NCBI GenBank assembly: GCA_030614005.1
Contig: JAUWKS010000025.1
Location: 1-44,274 of the forward strand
Reading direction: 5' to 3'
Length of the DNA: 44,274 nt
Source: Candidatus Heimdallarchaeota archaeon
GTDB lineage: Archaea > Asgardarchaeota > Heimdallarchaeia > JABLTI01
Shown: positions 14,193 to 22,633 of the stretch, piece by piece
How positions within the stretch are numbered: position 1 is the first letter of the stretch
How the letters are laid out: every line of letters starts with the position of its first letter
Program-made: the position numbers and the translations under genes
The notes under the pieces: model-generated
What the model was told of the DNA's origin: nothing
The model's input: only the letters and a program-made list of their open reading frames with translations
Database searches by the model: none

Positions 14193-15740
14193 ATGAATAA
14201 AAGCGACTCCCAAAAAGGATTATCTAAACCAAATTACCGAATTGGTATTGTATCATTTACAGATCCAAGAGTTGATGTTAAGTTAGTAGATGAACGAGAA
14301 GAGTATATCGAACAATGCCATTTGTCTTTGGTCTCTGCCTTAGAGAAAAAAGGGTTTGAAATTTCCAATCCACAAATCGATTCACAGGGAACCAGAAGTG
14401 GGAAAATTTTCGGAATAAACTCACTTTCACAAATAAATGATTTGAAACTATTATTAATTAAAGAAAAGATAAGTGCTTTACTTCTTTGTTGCTTTGCTTG
14501 GAATGAACCAAATGTTCCATTGGAATTAGCAAAGGTCTTAGATGTTCCTATTGGATTGGTGACAATAAATAATCCACTTTGGCCAGGAATAACTGCATTA
14601 ACATCAACAGGGGCTACATTTTGGGAATCATCCTTTAATTACTACATAAAACACCATGCAAGATTTTTGTTGCCTATTAGTGGTTCAGTTGAAGCAATGG
14701 TTCCATGGTTAAAAGCATCTTGCGCAGTAAATCATCTAAAAAATGGAAAATTGTTACTTTGGGGTGGAACACCCGCTTTAAATATGGAACACCTGAATGA
14801 TGATATTCCTTATCTCAAACGTTTCATTATTGGTGATATAGAAACACAAGATCAATATATGCTTGTAAAGCAAGGAACTGAAATCCTTCAGAAAAGCAGC
14901 AGTAGAATTAGTGAATTTAAAGATTGGTTGACAAAAAATGGTTGCGCAATTACTTTCGATAATAAAATGGTAAGTGAAGAAATTTTCCACAAGCAAATTG
15001 CACTCTATTTAGCAGCTAAGGATATTATTAGCAATTATCATTTGAAAGGAGAGAGGATAATTGGAGTATCAATAAAATGTCAACCGGAATTAAGTGTTGA
15101 ATATGGAATTACTCCTTGTCTACTACCTGCCTTTTTACCTTTCCCGGAAGATCATTCAGGAGAGAAACCAATCATACCGACTGTATGTGAAGGTGACATC
15201 AAAGGATTATTGACTTCAGCAATTCTTTTCAGTTTGAATAGTACTGTCCCACCACTCTTTGGTGATTTAAAAGCCATTACTGATAATTATTTCATTATCG
15301 CAAATTGTGGAGCAGCAAGTGCATATTATGCTGGATTGTCTAATACTCCGAAAAAAACTTTGCCAAAAAGTACTATTCAACCACAATGTCAAGGAGTTGC
15401 AGGAGGCGCTTTTGGTTTTCATTCACCAGCATCTCAGAAGGAAGTAACATTTGCTAGGCTTTGTAGAATTGATGGAAATTATATATTGCAATTTGGCATT
15501 GGAAAAATAGTTTCAATACAAGAAAAGAAAGAAATCGCTTGGGGAACTACTTGGCCTCATACAGCAATTCAATTGAAAGTTGCTCCAGAGCTATTCATTA
15601 AAGCTGTAGGAACCAATCATCTATCGTTGACAATGGGTAACTATCAGAATGAATTATCTAAGGTTGGAAAATTGCTAAAAGTACCAGTTGTTAGATTGGA
15701 TTCAGAGGATTCAATTAGAAACTTTCTAGACATTTACTAA
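14193..15740 (+). CDS. L-fucose/L-arabinose isomerase-family protein
   Basis: A 515-residue soluble protein. The ATG at 14193 is preferred to an in-frame GTG 9 nt earlier. The N-terminal half has RIGIVSFTDPRVDV, an SQINDLKLLLIKEKISALLLC region and GLVTINNPLWPG, as in the first Rossmann-like domain of the FucI/AraI superfamily. The C-terminal half contains IGVSIKCQPELS, ITPCLLPAFLPF, PTVCEGDIKGLLTSAIL and IIANCGAASAYYAG. In fucose isomerase the corresponding Glu and Asp residues bind Mn2+, and CEGD here probably provides part of that site. A KAVGTNHLSLTMGNY stretch near the C-terminus gives a candidate metal-binding histidine. Substrate is unknown; no sugar kinase or transporter is adjacent. 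Confidence 0.75.
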   Translation: MNKSDSQKGLSKPNYRIGIVSFTDPRVDVKLVDEREEYIEQCHLSLVSALEKKGFEISNPQIDSQGTRSGKIFGINSLSQINDLKLLLIKEKISALLLCCFAWNEPNVPLELAKVLDVPIGLVTINNPLWPGITALTSTGATFWESSFNYYIKHHARFLLPISGSVEAMVPWLKASCAVNHLKNGKLLLWGGTPALNMEHLNDDIPYLKRFIIGDIETQDQYMLVKQGTEILQKSSSRISEFKDWLTKNGCAITFDNKMVSEEIFHKQIALYLAAKDIISNYHLKGERIIGVSIKCQPELSVEYGITPCLLPAFLPFPEDHSGEKPIIPTVCEGDIKGLLTSAILFSLNSTVPPLFGDLKAITDNYFIIANCGAASAYYAGLSNTPKKTLPKSTIQPQCQGVAGGAFGFHSPASQKEVTFARLCRIDGNYILQFGIGKIVSIQEKKEIAWGTTWPHTAIQLKVAPELFIKAVGTNHLSLTMGNYQNELSKVGKLLKVPVVRLDSEDSIRNFLDIY

Positions 15741-15817
15741 AATAACAACACAGAAATGAAAACAGAAAAATAAAAAAAGAAAAATAAATAAGGGAATGAA
15801 TAGAGGGGTGAGAATAA

Positions 15818-15964
15818 TTATCTCTGTTCCCACAATTCATCTCTTAAAAGATCACGTATAGCGATTCTAATAATTTCGCTACGATTTGCGTATCGTTTTG
15901 CTCGAACTAATTCGTCGAGTCCTTCCAAAAATCCATCGGGTACATGTACTGTTAATAGTCTCAT
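15818..15964 (-). CDS. Ribbon-helix-helix (CopG-like) regulator
   Basis: A 48-residue protein: MRLLTVHVPDGFLEGLDELV, then RAKRYANRSEIIRIAIRD and LLRDELWEQR. A strand with alternating polar residues (LLTVHVP), a first helix and a second helix opened by NRSEIIRIAIRD is the classic RHH DNA-binding fold, as in CopG or the NikR N-terminal domain. With no further domain it must act as a dimer or tetramer. AGGTG lies upstream of the ATG with 7-nt spacing. RHH proteins commonly repress their own promoter, and the region upstream is full of inverted and direct repeats. There is no toxin gene beside it. Confidence 0.85.
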   Translation of the reverse strand: MRLLTVHVPDGFLEGLDELVRAKRYANRSEIIRIAIRDLLRDELWEQR

Positions 15965-16135
15965 CAAACCTTGTTCACCTCGGCCAAACACATCCCGACA
16001 CTAATGCGGCACCTCGAATGTGCATTAGCCAAAGGATATATTCGCAGATATCCTTCAGCTATTACGCTATTTAAGAAGGGGTAATTCATTCTTATTACCA
16101 CAATATTACGCTCGTATGTATGTCTGTAATATAAA
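15965..16135 (-). promoter_or_regulatory. Structured leader/operator region of the RHH gene
   Basis: On the minus strand a TATA box (TTTATATT, 16128-16135) would start transcription near 16105, leaving about 140 nt before the ATG. That stretch holds three hairpin-forming inverted repeats: GGTAAT/ATTACC (16080-16099), AAGGATAT/ATATCCTT (16032-16055) and CTAATGC/GCATTAG (16001-16028). A 9-bp direct repeat TATTACGCT lies at 16060-16068 and 16104-16112. G+C is visibly higher than in the surroundings. It could be an array of RHH operators, a structured RNA leader, or both. Confidence 0.5.
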
Positions 16136-16187
16136 TACACTAAAAAGAAGTGGAAAATAAGACCAAAACTAATAGAAGATTATCTTT

Positions 16188-16925
16188 TTAACTCATTTTT
16201 TGCAATTCTTCTAATTTTTTATCTTTAAAAGAGTGCCAAATAGCTAAACTTTCTTGACATTCTTTCTCAAAATCCAAAGTAGAAAATTCTTCAGTGACTG
16301 CTTTAATTCTGTCTGTAATCTGTTTATTGAATGAGACAATGGCTCGAGTTATTTTCTCTCTTTGATCTAAAGCTTCTTCTTGGATTCCGTGAGTAAACAT
16401 TTCCTCTATTCTTTGAACAGAATCGCCAATACTTATTTGAGATTCTTCTAAAAAGTCTACTAAGTCTTTCTTTCTTTCTTCAAGCAGTTCTTTTTCTTTA
16501 TTTTCTATTTGAGTTATATCCTCTCCTTTGGAGGACATTTTTGCACGTCTTGCAAGCAGATTTCTTACACGTTCTCGTTCTTCTAAAGCTTCTTGATGTT
16601 CAGGATCGAGTTCCAAAATATCTTCATAGGTGAATAATGCTAAATCGAATTTTTTGAGTATTTTTAGAGCTCGAGCTTTATTGACTAATGTTTGAGACGA
16701 ATCTGGGCTAATGCTTAATGCTTTATTATAACAATTTATGGCTTCTTCCGTCTTGCCTAATTTCCTTAAGGCAACACCCTTATTATTCCAAGCTATAGTA
16801 TTTTTTGGATCAAGCTTTAATGCTTGTGAGAAAAGTTCCAATGCTTTGTTATTCTTGTTCTTACTTAAAGCATCTAAACCATTTTGAATTAATTTTTCAG
16901 CATTATCCATTTCACATTCTTCCAT
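16188..16925 (-). CDS. TPR-repeat protein with coiled-coil tail
   Basis: A 245-residue soluble protein. Three tetratricopeptide repeats occupy about residues 5-110: AEKLIQNGLDALSKNKNNKA, then ALKLDPKNTIAWNNKGVALR and ALSISPDSSQTLVNKARALK, then ILELDPEHQEALEERERV. From about 115 to the end the sequence is helical and charged (KEKELLEERKKDLVDFLEES, EEALDQREKITRAIVSFNKQ) and probably forms a coiled coil. TPRs bind partner peptides and assemble complexes. The ATG at 16925 is used; GTG at 16934 and ATG at 16910 are alternatives. It sits on the same strand as the putative longin-like gene, 115 nt downstream of it. Confidence 0.8.
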   Translation of the reverse strand: MEECEMDNAEKLIQNGLDALSKNKNNKALELFSQALKLDPKNTIAWNNKGVALRKLGKTEEAINCYNKALSISPDSSQTLVNKARALKILKKFDLALFTYEDILELDPEHQEALEERERVRNLLARRAKMSSKGEDITQIENKEKELLEERKKDLVDFLEESQISIGDSVQRIEEMFTHGIQEEALDQREKITRAIVSFNKQITDRIKAVTEEFSTLDFEKECQESLAIWHSFKDKKLEELQKMS

Positions 16926-17039
16926 TAAATTCACTTTAGAACAACATGTGACAAATTGTTGAAATCCAAAGTATAATTCTATAAAAAAAGTAGTCAGACA
17001 TTTACTTAAAACTTTCTCATTAAAACTGAAAAATAATAC

Positions 17040-17858
17040 TTAGTGATATTTTGCTAAACGAATCCACTCTTTTTCAAGAGAATTTTCGACTAAATCTGAT
17101 ATTTTTTCAAAGGTACTCGTGATTTTTTGAGAACAACCATCTTTCATTTCATCAGTTTTTGCAATCGCTCTACCTGCTATAAAGAAATTTGTTTGACTAA
17201 CTCGTTTGATCATCCAAGCTTCTAAATTTGCATTATCTTCATCTTCTCCTGAATAACCATTTAGAGGAGTTTTTCCTTCTGCAATCCAACTCATTTCTAA
17301 AGGAATTTTGGAAATTACATCCAAAAATTGTTTCATAATTGATGGATTAATAGGGCGTCTCCATACTTGGATAATTCCATTTGTAATGCTAGAAAGAAAC
17401 ATTAAATCAAAACTGATAGGTGAATTTACTATTATTTCTTCAATATCATTTTTGATGTTTTTCAAAATACTTACAGGAAAATATTCGGTTTCTATAAGAG
17501 TGGTAATTTCTTTCGTAATTGAACTGCGAATAGACTCCATAGAGAGATTGGTTTCCATTAATTCGTCATGATAAATGTCAATTATTTCTTTAAGAGTTAG
17601 CCGCGCAAAGGGTTCATTGTCAAATAAATCTTGAAAAACAGCGTATGTCAAGTGGTCTCGAGAGATAAGTGAAAATCGATTATCACCTAAATCAGCTCCT
17701 TTAAATTCAACAGATTGCTCTCCTAAACATTGAGCGAAAGCACTTAATGCTGAAATAAATCCAGTCAATAAATCAGTTTCAAGTAATACCAACCCATCAT
17801 CGAAAAGAATTTGTCCTACAGTTGTTCTTTGGTCTATTACTATTATCTTATGTATCAC
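17040..17858 (-). CDS. Putative longin-like domain protein
   Basis: A 272-residue soluble protein starting at a GTG. The first 120 residues read HKIIVIDQRTTVGQILFDDG, LLETDLLTGFISALSAFAQC and DNRFSLISRDHLTYAVFQD, ending RLTLKEIIDIYHDE. The order of two short strands, a turn, LLTGFxxALxxFA helix, strands and a closing helix ending in xIxDxY is that of longin/roadblock-type domains. Such proteins are abundant in Asgard archaea and, in eukaryotes, regulate small GTPases and membrane traffic. The rest (about 125-272) is mostly helical without known motifs. The domain assignment is by pattern only. The gene may share a transcript with the TPR gene downstream. Confidence 0.5.
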   Translation of the reverse strand: MIHKIIVIDQRTTVGQILFDDGLVLLETDLLTGFISALSAFAQCLGEQSVEFKGADLGDNRFSLISRDHLTYAVFQDLFDNEPFARLTLKEIIDIYHDELMETNLSMESIRSSITKEITTLIETEYFPVSILKNIKNDIEEIIVNSPISFDLMFLSSITNGIIQVWRRPINPSIMKQFLDVISKIPLEMSWIAEGKTPLNGYSGEDEDNANLEAWMIKRVSQTNFFIAGRAIAKTDEMKDGCSQKITSTFEKISDLVENSLEKEWIRLAKYH

Positions 17859-18025
17859 TGATTATTGCCCATCCTCTTAATCATTCGTTAATAATTATCT
17901 CCGGAATGGATGAATTCTCTTTAAGAAGAAACTAAAGAGTATTGTTGTTGAAGAAATACTTTCTTCATTAAGGTGTCTTAGAAAGAAGGTGCTATTTATA
18001 CTTTCGATTGCGGTAAGGATACCAG

Positions 18026-21000
18026 CTAATTATCATTCACGTTCTGTAAATGCTTTTCGAGTATTTTTTGGTTTTCGATTGAAATTAATTCTTCCTCTGA
18101 ATCAGCTTGCTTAATCCAAAGTCGATATCTTATCTCAAGAAAAGTTGCTATTGAAAGTATAATTCCAATTGGTATCAAAGTTACCAAAAGAATTTCTCTT
18201 AATTTATCTAATCTAATATTATCTCTGGGGTTATTTGGATCTGTTCCACTATTTATTTCTTCACGATCAGTAAATCCATCTGAATCGCTATCTTCGCTTA
18301 GAGGATTTGTACCATAGATAAGAATTTCATCGCTATCACTTAAGGTGTCTTGATCTGTATCAAAAGCTACTGGACTAGTTTTATATGTGTGCACTTCACG
18401 ACCATCGACTAATCCATCTGAATCCGTATCCACATTGTTTGGATCAGAAAGGTAAAGATATTCATCCAAATTCGATAAAAAGTCTGAATCTTTATCGATG
18501 AAGCTATCATCCACTAAAGGATTTAAACCATTGAGTATCTCCCACAAATCGGGCATTAAATCAGAGTCGGTATCATTTGAATTTGGATTTGTATGGTAAA
18601 TGTATGTTTCATCATAATCATAAATACCATCGAAATCTGTATCGATATAATTTGGATTGGTCAACCAAACTAATACTTCTTCCCCATCAGAAAGTAAATC
18701 ACGGTCTGAGTCAATATCCAGAGGATTTGAGAAATAAATATTCATTTCATCACCATCTGACAACCCATCCCAATCGGTATCACTCAAAAAAGGATTAGTA
18801 AAACTTGTTTTCATTTCATACCCATCTGATAATCCATCCAAATCACTATCAATAGTTGTAGGATTTGTTCTGTAGATTAATTCATCATAATCACCAAAAC
18901 TGTCGGTGTCTGTATCATTTTGCTTCATTAACCAATTTAACTGAGGTTGTAAACCTCTTTTGTCTGCAACAATAATCTGTAATTGTTTCGTGTAAGGATC
19001 AAATTGTGCTAATGGTTTAGAATCATATAGCGGATTTAGAAATAGTAATTCTTTTTTACCCCAATCCTCTTCAGCTGTTCTTTGTAATAATTGAACATAA
19101 TCCTTAATATAGCTTGGATTTCCATCTTGCGAGAAATAATTTGAATGATATATAAGGCAAAGAGTATCATCAGGTAAGATAAAGAAATTGTGATAATCAA
19201 TTATTTCATATGTGAGAATAGGTTCCTTTTGAACCCAATTTGCACTTGGTGAACTTTTCTCCCAAGTTCTGATATCTGTTGCCCATTTTTGCGGGGAAAT
19301 ATAATATCTTCTCAAATAAGCTAAAGATATTTTTTTACTAGAATCAATTACCATCATTGGTTGCAATAAAACATCATTATTTGTTGCGTCTATGGTTTCT
19401 ATTTCTGACCACATACCTTCACTTGGAAGATATCTGTACTGAATTTTGAATACTCCAGGGTTTTCATTAGCGTTTAAATCATAATATGTTAAATGTATTT
19501 TACTTGTAGAATCAATAATCAAGTCAAAATCTACACTATAGTGAAAGTCATCATTTTCCTGTATGTTAATCGATGTGAAATTTGCATCTGTTGTCTTCTT
19601 TGTTGTATACACAATTCTACTTGAAAATAGAGTTATTCTTTCGACCCATACTATGTGAATTGTATCTGTTGAATCAATAATCACTTTTGGTTGAATTTGA
19701 TTGGCATTACCTTCAGGTATTTTGATTAGTTCTGGAAAGCTCCAATTACTTTGTCCGTTCAATAGATATCGACAGAATATTCCATCATCTTTTGTATTAT
19801 TATCCTTTGCAACAAAGAAACAAAAGAGATTTTCATTTGAATCCCTAACTAAACTTGGGCTGGTTGCTGTTTTCCACCAATTTGCACTTAAACTATCTTT
19901 GAAAATCCACTGCTTCTCGAATTCCTTTGTCATATAATATATTTGGTGTGTATCTACTCCACTATGTGTCCAAACAAGATGAGCAGTTCCTTCTGAATCG
20001 ATTATAAATGAAGGTTTACTACTAAATTTCATTGTATGATAGACATTTGTTGTAGATGTCCAATTACCATCTAGTAGGAACTTTCGAGAAATTAATTCAT
20101 TTTTGCCGAGATAGTTTAGTAGACCAAAATCATTTTCAGAAAAGCTATTTCGAATAAAAATAGGATTAACTGAATACAAATCATCAGTAATTTTAATAGA
20201 ATCTCCCCAAGAATTGGTAACATTGTTCCTTTCACGGAAAAATAAATCAGATCTGGTATTTAGTTTTTCTTCATAGATAATGAATAGATTTCCGTTAGTT
20301 TTATTTTCAACCATACCACCAAAATAGCCATCTTTTTCATTTTCAGTAATTAGAATTGGAGTATCACTTATTGTTTTGTTTGAGAAATATTCGAGAAAAT
20401 ATAAATTGTATGGTTTTTTCTCTGCTATTCCTATTATGAATGAGTTGTTAGTAATTTGACTTGAACTTATGACTACTCTCTGTAATTTTGCTCCGAAGTT
20501 GAGAGATAGCTTCTCTACCCAAGTTTCCCCAGTGTTGTTCGAAGTTACAAGAAAGAGATTTGAATGATCTAATTCTACTGATGATTCATTTGTCCAAATC
20601 AATTGTAAGGATTCATCTGATTTTACAGTGATGCTTACTTGTTTTGGGTGTGAGGAACTAAATAACTCTTGAATCATAGGTCCCTTACTAGTAGCTGAAC
20701 CAGTAAAGGAAAAATAGTGAATTGTACTACTACTATTATAATTTTCATCAAAACTTTTCTCAGTTGCAATCCAAAAATAATGAATTGTTTTATTGTTTGT
20801 AATAGCTGATTCCAAGTTTGTTAATTTCAGTTTACTATCAAAATAAAGAATTTGTTCAGTACTCCAAGTATTATTGTTCTCTTCTTTATTGAGGTAATAC
20901 AAACGATACAGTTCTTGTTTCACAGCAATGAACGACAAATGAAGAGTATTGTTTTCGTCAATAATAATATTTAACTTTGATATTTTTGCTTGTGTTTGAA

Positions 21001-21376
21001 GAATATGAGTTTCATTATTCCATTCTATGCTTGAATTATCTTTCGTCGATGAATAACTTAGTGCCATTACATTCGGTGAAAATTCTCTAACCCAAACACA
21101 ATGATAGATGCCTGAATAATCTTGAGTGAGAACAAAACCTTCACGCTCAATGTCTGGAGAAGTTATTCGAATTGGAGTTCCCCAAGTATTATTTTCTAAT
21201 ATTTCATTAATTTCAAATTTAAGTTCCGGAGAGAGTGCATTATAACCCATTTGATTTTCAGGGTTTGAATTGATTTCGTTTTCTTGAATTGAATAAAGCC
21301 CAAGAAAAGAATTAGCAAGTACAAATACAAGTAAGGGGAACACTACAAGTTTTAGTTGTTTTGCCAATCTATGCAT
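18026..21376 (-). CDS. Large surface protein: beta-propeller-like region, ten Asp-rich repeats, membrane anchor
   Basis: A 1116-residue protein. An N-terminal hydrophobic signal segment (about LKLVVFPLLVFVLANSFLGL) precedes a long extracellular region, about 60-810. There, units with (L/I)HLxWxx, such as TIHIVWVERI, TAHLVWTHSG and KIHLTYYDLN, recur about every 50 residues. This is typical of Asp-box or sialidase-like beta-propellers. Residues about 820-1050 are ten repeats of the DxDxDGLSDGxE type. A membrane helix (about EILLVTLIPIGIILSIATFL) and a cytosolic tail rich in Glu and Lys follow. It probably stands on the cell surface, with the Asp-rich repeats as a calcium-stabilised stalk. Ligand unknown. 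Confidence 0.85.
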   Translation of the reverse strand: MHRLAKQLKLVVFPLLVFVLANSFLGLYSIQENEINSNPENQMGYNALSPELKFEINEILENNTWGTPIRITSPDIEREGFVLTQDYSGIYHCVWVREFSPNVMALSYSSTKDNSSIEWNNETHILQTQAKISKLNIIIDENNTLHLSFIAVKQELYRLYYLNKEENNNTWSTEQILYFDSKLKLTNLESAITNNKTIHYFWIATEKSFDENYNSSSTIHYFSFTGSATSKGPMIQELFSSSHPKQVSITVKSDESLQLIWTNESSVELDHSNLFLVTSNNTGETWVEKLSLNFGAKLQRVVISSSQITNNSFIIGIAEKKPYNLYFLEYFSNKTISDTPILITENEKDGYFGGMVENKTNGNLFIIYEEKLNTRSDLFFRERNNVTNSWGDSIKITDDLYSVNPIFIRNSFSENDFGLLNYLGKNELISRKFLLDGNWTSTTNVYHTMKFSSKPSFIIDSEGTAHLVWTHSGVDTHQIYYMTKEFEKQWIFKDSLSANWWKTATSPSLVRDSNENLFCFFVAKDNNTKDDGIFCRYLLNGQSNWSFPELIKIPEGNANQIQPKVIIDSTDTIHIVWVERITLFSSRIVYTTKKTTDANFTSINIQENDDFHYSVDFDLIIDSTSKIHLTYYDLNANENPGVFKIQYRYLPSEGMWSEIETIDATNNDVLLQPMMVIDSSKKISLAYLRRYYISPQKWATDIRTWEKSSPSANWVQKEPILTYEIIDYHNFFILPDDTLCLIYHSNYFSQDGNPSYIKDYVQLLQRTAEEDWGKKELLFLNPLYDSKPLAQFDPYTKQLQIIVADKRGLQPQLNWLMKQNDTDTDSFGDYDELIYRTNPTTIDSDLDGLSDGYEMKTSFTNPFLSDTDWDGLSDGDEMNIYFSNPLDIDSDRDLLSDGEEVLVWLTNPNYIDTDFDGIYDYDETYIYHTNPNSNDTDSDLMPDLWEILNGLNPLVDDSFIDKDSDFLSNLDEYLYLSDPNNVDTDSDGLVDGREVHTYKTSPVAFDTDQDTLSDSDEILIYGTNPLSEDSDSDGFTDREEINSGTDPNNPRDNIRLDKLREILLVTLIPIGIILSIATFLEIRYRLWIKQADSEEELISIENQKILEKHLQNVNDN
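18227..18919 (-). repeat. Ten tandem 22-26-residue calcium-binding-type repeats
   Basis: Within the large surface protein, units such as DSDLDGLSDGYEM, DTDWDGLSDGDEM and DTDSDGLVDGREV occur with a 23-residue period, each followed by a (T/S)NP turn. They match thrombospondin type 3/EF-like DxDxDG loops. Units 4, 6, 7 and 9 have lost the loop glycine (DSDRDLLSD, DTDSDLMPD, DKDSDFLSN, DTDQDTLSD), and units 6 and 7 deviate most. Confidence 0.85.
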
Positions 21377-21463
21377 TTACTTTCAATCATTACTTTCTCA
21401 ATTCTCAATTATAATAATTTGTACTAATCTATCTATAATCAATAGTAGGCAAAAAATGTGGTA

Positions 21464-22633
21464 TTACTCTGCTTCAGCATTATCCTTTGGTATCTCATCA
21501 AAGTATACTTTCTCGTAAGTATCATCGACAATGCGTATTCTATTCATTCTTCCCCACCGTTCTCGAGAGATAATACCTTTTTGATCTAATTCATTTATGT
21601 AATATGATACTTTGGCTTTGGAAAAACCCGCAAGCGAACAAATTTTTCTCTGAGTTGTTGTTCCCCCTTCATCTTTGATTATTTTTAAAATGTCTTTCTC
21701 AGGTTGAGAAAGCAAGGTTTCTACTATTACTTTACGTTCTTTATCTGAGCGTGTTTTATAGATTAAGGAAACTGTTGTACTACCAATAATACCTCCTACG
21801 AAAAACAACACAACCATTAATACCCAAATATATCCTGGAATTTTTAAAGTTGGAATTTCAGGGGTGTTAAAAGTTTGAAATCTAACGATCCACGAAAGAA
21901 CTTCATCTTCTAGAACATTATAAAAGCTCCATTCAAATCGTCGTTCATCAACAGAAATATAATCTGCTTCCGGTTCTAGAGGCGCCGCATGAGTACTATT
22001 ACCAAGAGAATAATCGTTTGGCAAAGTAACTGTTACTGCAAATTGGTCAACATATTCATCATTAACAATTGACCATTGCAAAATATAGTTATTTTCAATT
22101 TCTTGACTTGTTAAAATAGCGTTTTCTAATAGAAAGGAGATTGAGAATGTGTAATATTCATTATATTCAAGTGGATTGCTCAGAGTAATATTTAGTAAAT
22201 GGTAATTTGCTATTGTTGTCCATTCATAGTATAGTGCTCCCTCAGCATCATAAACAAGGAATGACGAAATTCTACTTTCTATTAAAATTGTCTCAATGTC
22301 AGCAATATAAACGATATTTCCAATGGACATGTTAACACTATTTTGATAGGTTATCTTGGCAGTAATAAAGACATCTCTAGCATTAGGTTCAATATCAATA
22401 GTTAATTGGTAAATTAATCTATTTAGATTTTCATTTAAATTCGGCAGTAATTTAAATGGGAATGCAGGTTCTAAAGATTGACGATGGGAACCTAAAGGTA
22501 CATTACTAATAGCACTGCTTTTTGAATTGATTAATTGTGTATTGATTAGAAGAGCAGTAACTATAATAATCGTTAGAGCAACAAACTTAGAACAATTCGC
22601 TCCGGATGAGAAAATGCTTTTTTTGTCCATCAT
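21464..22633 (-). CDS. Membrane-anchored winged-helix transcription regulator
   Basis: A 389-residue protein. The start is ATG at 22633, with AGGAG 5 nt upstream, overlapping the previous gene's stop as TAATG. An N-terminal signal anchor (KFVALTIIIVTALLINTQLI) is followed by an extracellular beta-rich domain of about 220 residues. A membrane helix (IWVLMVVLFFVGGIIGSTTV) follows. The cytosolic C-terminus (about 300-389) is a winged helix-turn-helix: LLSQPEKDILKIIKDEGG, TTQRKICSLAGFSKAKVSYY, INELDQKGIISRERWGRM and a basic wing. The topology suggests an extracellular signal passed directly to DNA binding. Two copies of a conserved operator lie upstream of the operon, so autoregulation is likely. 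Confidence 0.85.
   Translation of the reverse strand: MMDKKSIFSSGANCSKFVALTIIIVTALLINTQLINSKSSAISNVPLGSHRQSLEPAFPFKLLPNLNENLNRLIYQLTIDIEPNARDVFITAKITYQNSVNMSIGNIVYIADIETILIESRISSFLVYDAEGALYYEWTTIANYHLLNITLSNPLEYNEYYTFSISFLLENAILTSQEIENNYILQWSIVNDEYVDQFAVTVTLPNDYSLGNSTHAAPLEPEADYISVDERRFEWSFYNVLEDEVLSWIVRFQTFNTPEIPTLKIPGYIWVLMVVLFFVGGIIGSTTVSLIYKTRSDKERKVIVETLLSQPEKDILKIIKDEGGTTTQRKICSLAGFSKAKVSYYINELDQKGIISRERWGRMNRIRIVDDTYEKVYFDEIPKDNAEAE

Noticed and set aside
15818..15964. Toxin-antitoxin pair with the RHH protein as antitoxin
   Set aside because: There is no small toxin gene next to it: the neighbours are an isomerase-like enzyme and a TPR protein.
16001..16028. tRNA T-arm-like sequence (GCAC, loop CTCGAAT, GTGC)
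   Set aside because: No matching acceptor, D-arm or anticodon arm on either strand; the hairpin is better explained as part of the RHH leader.
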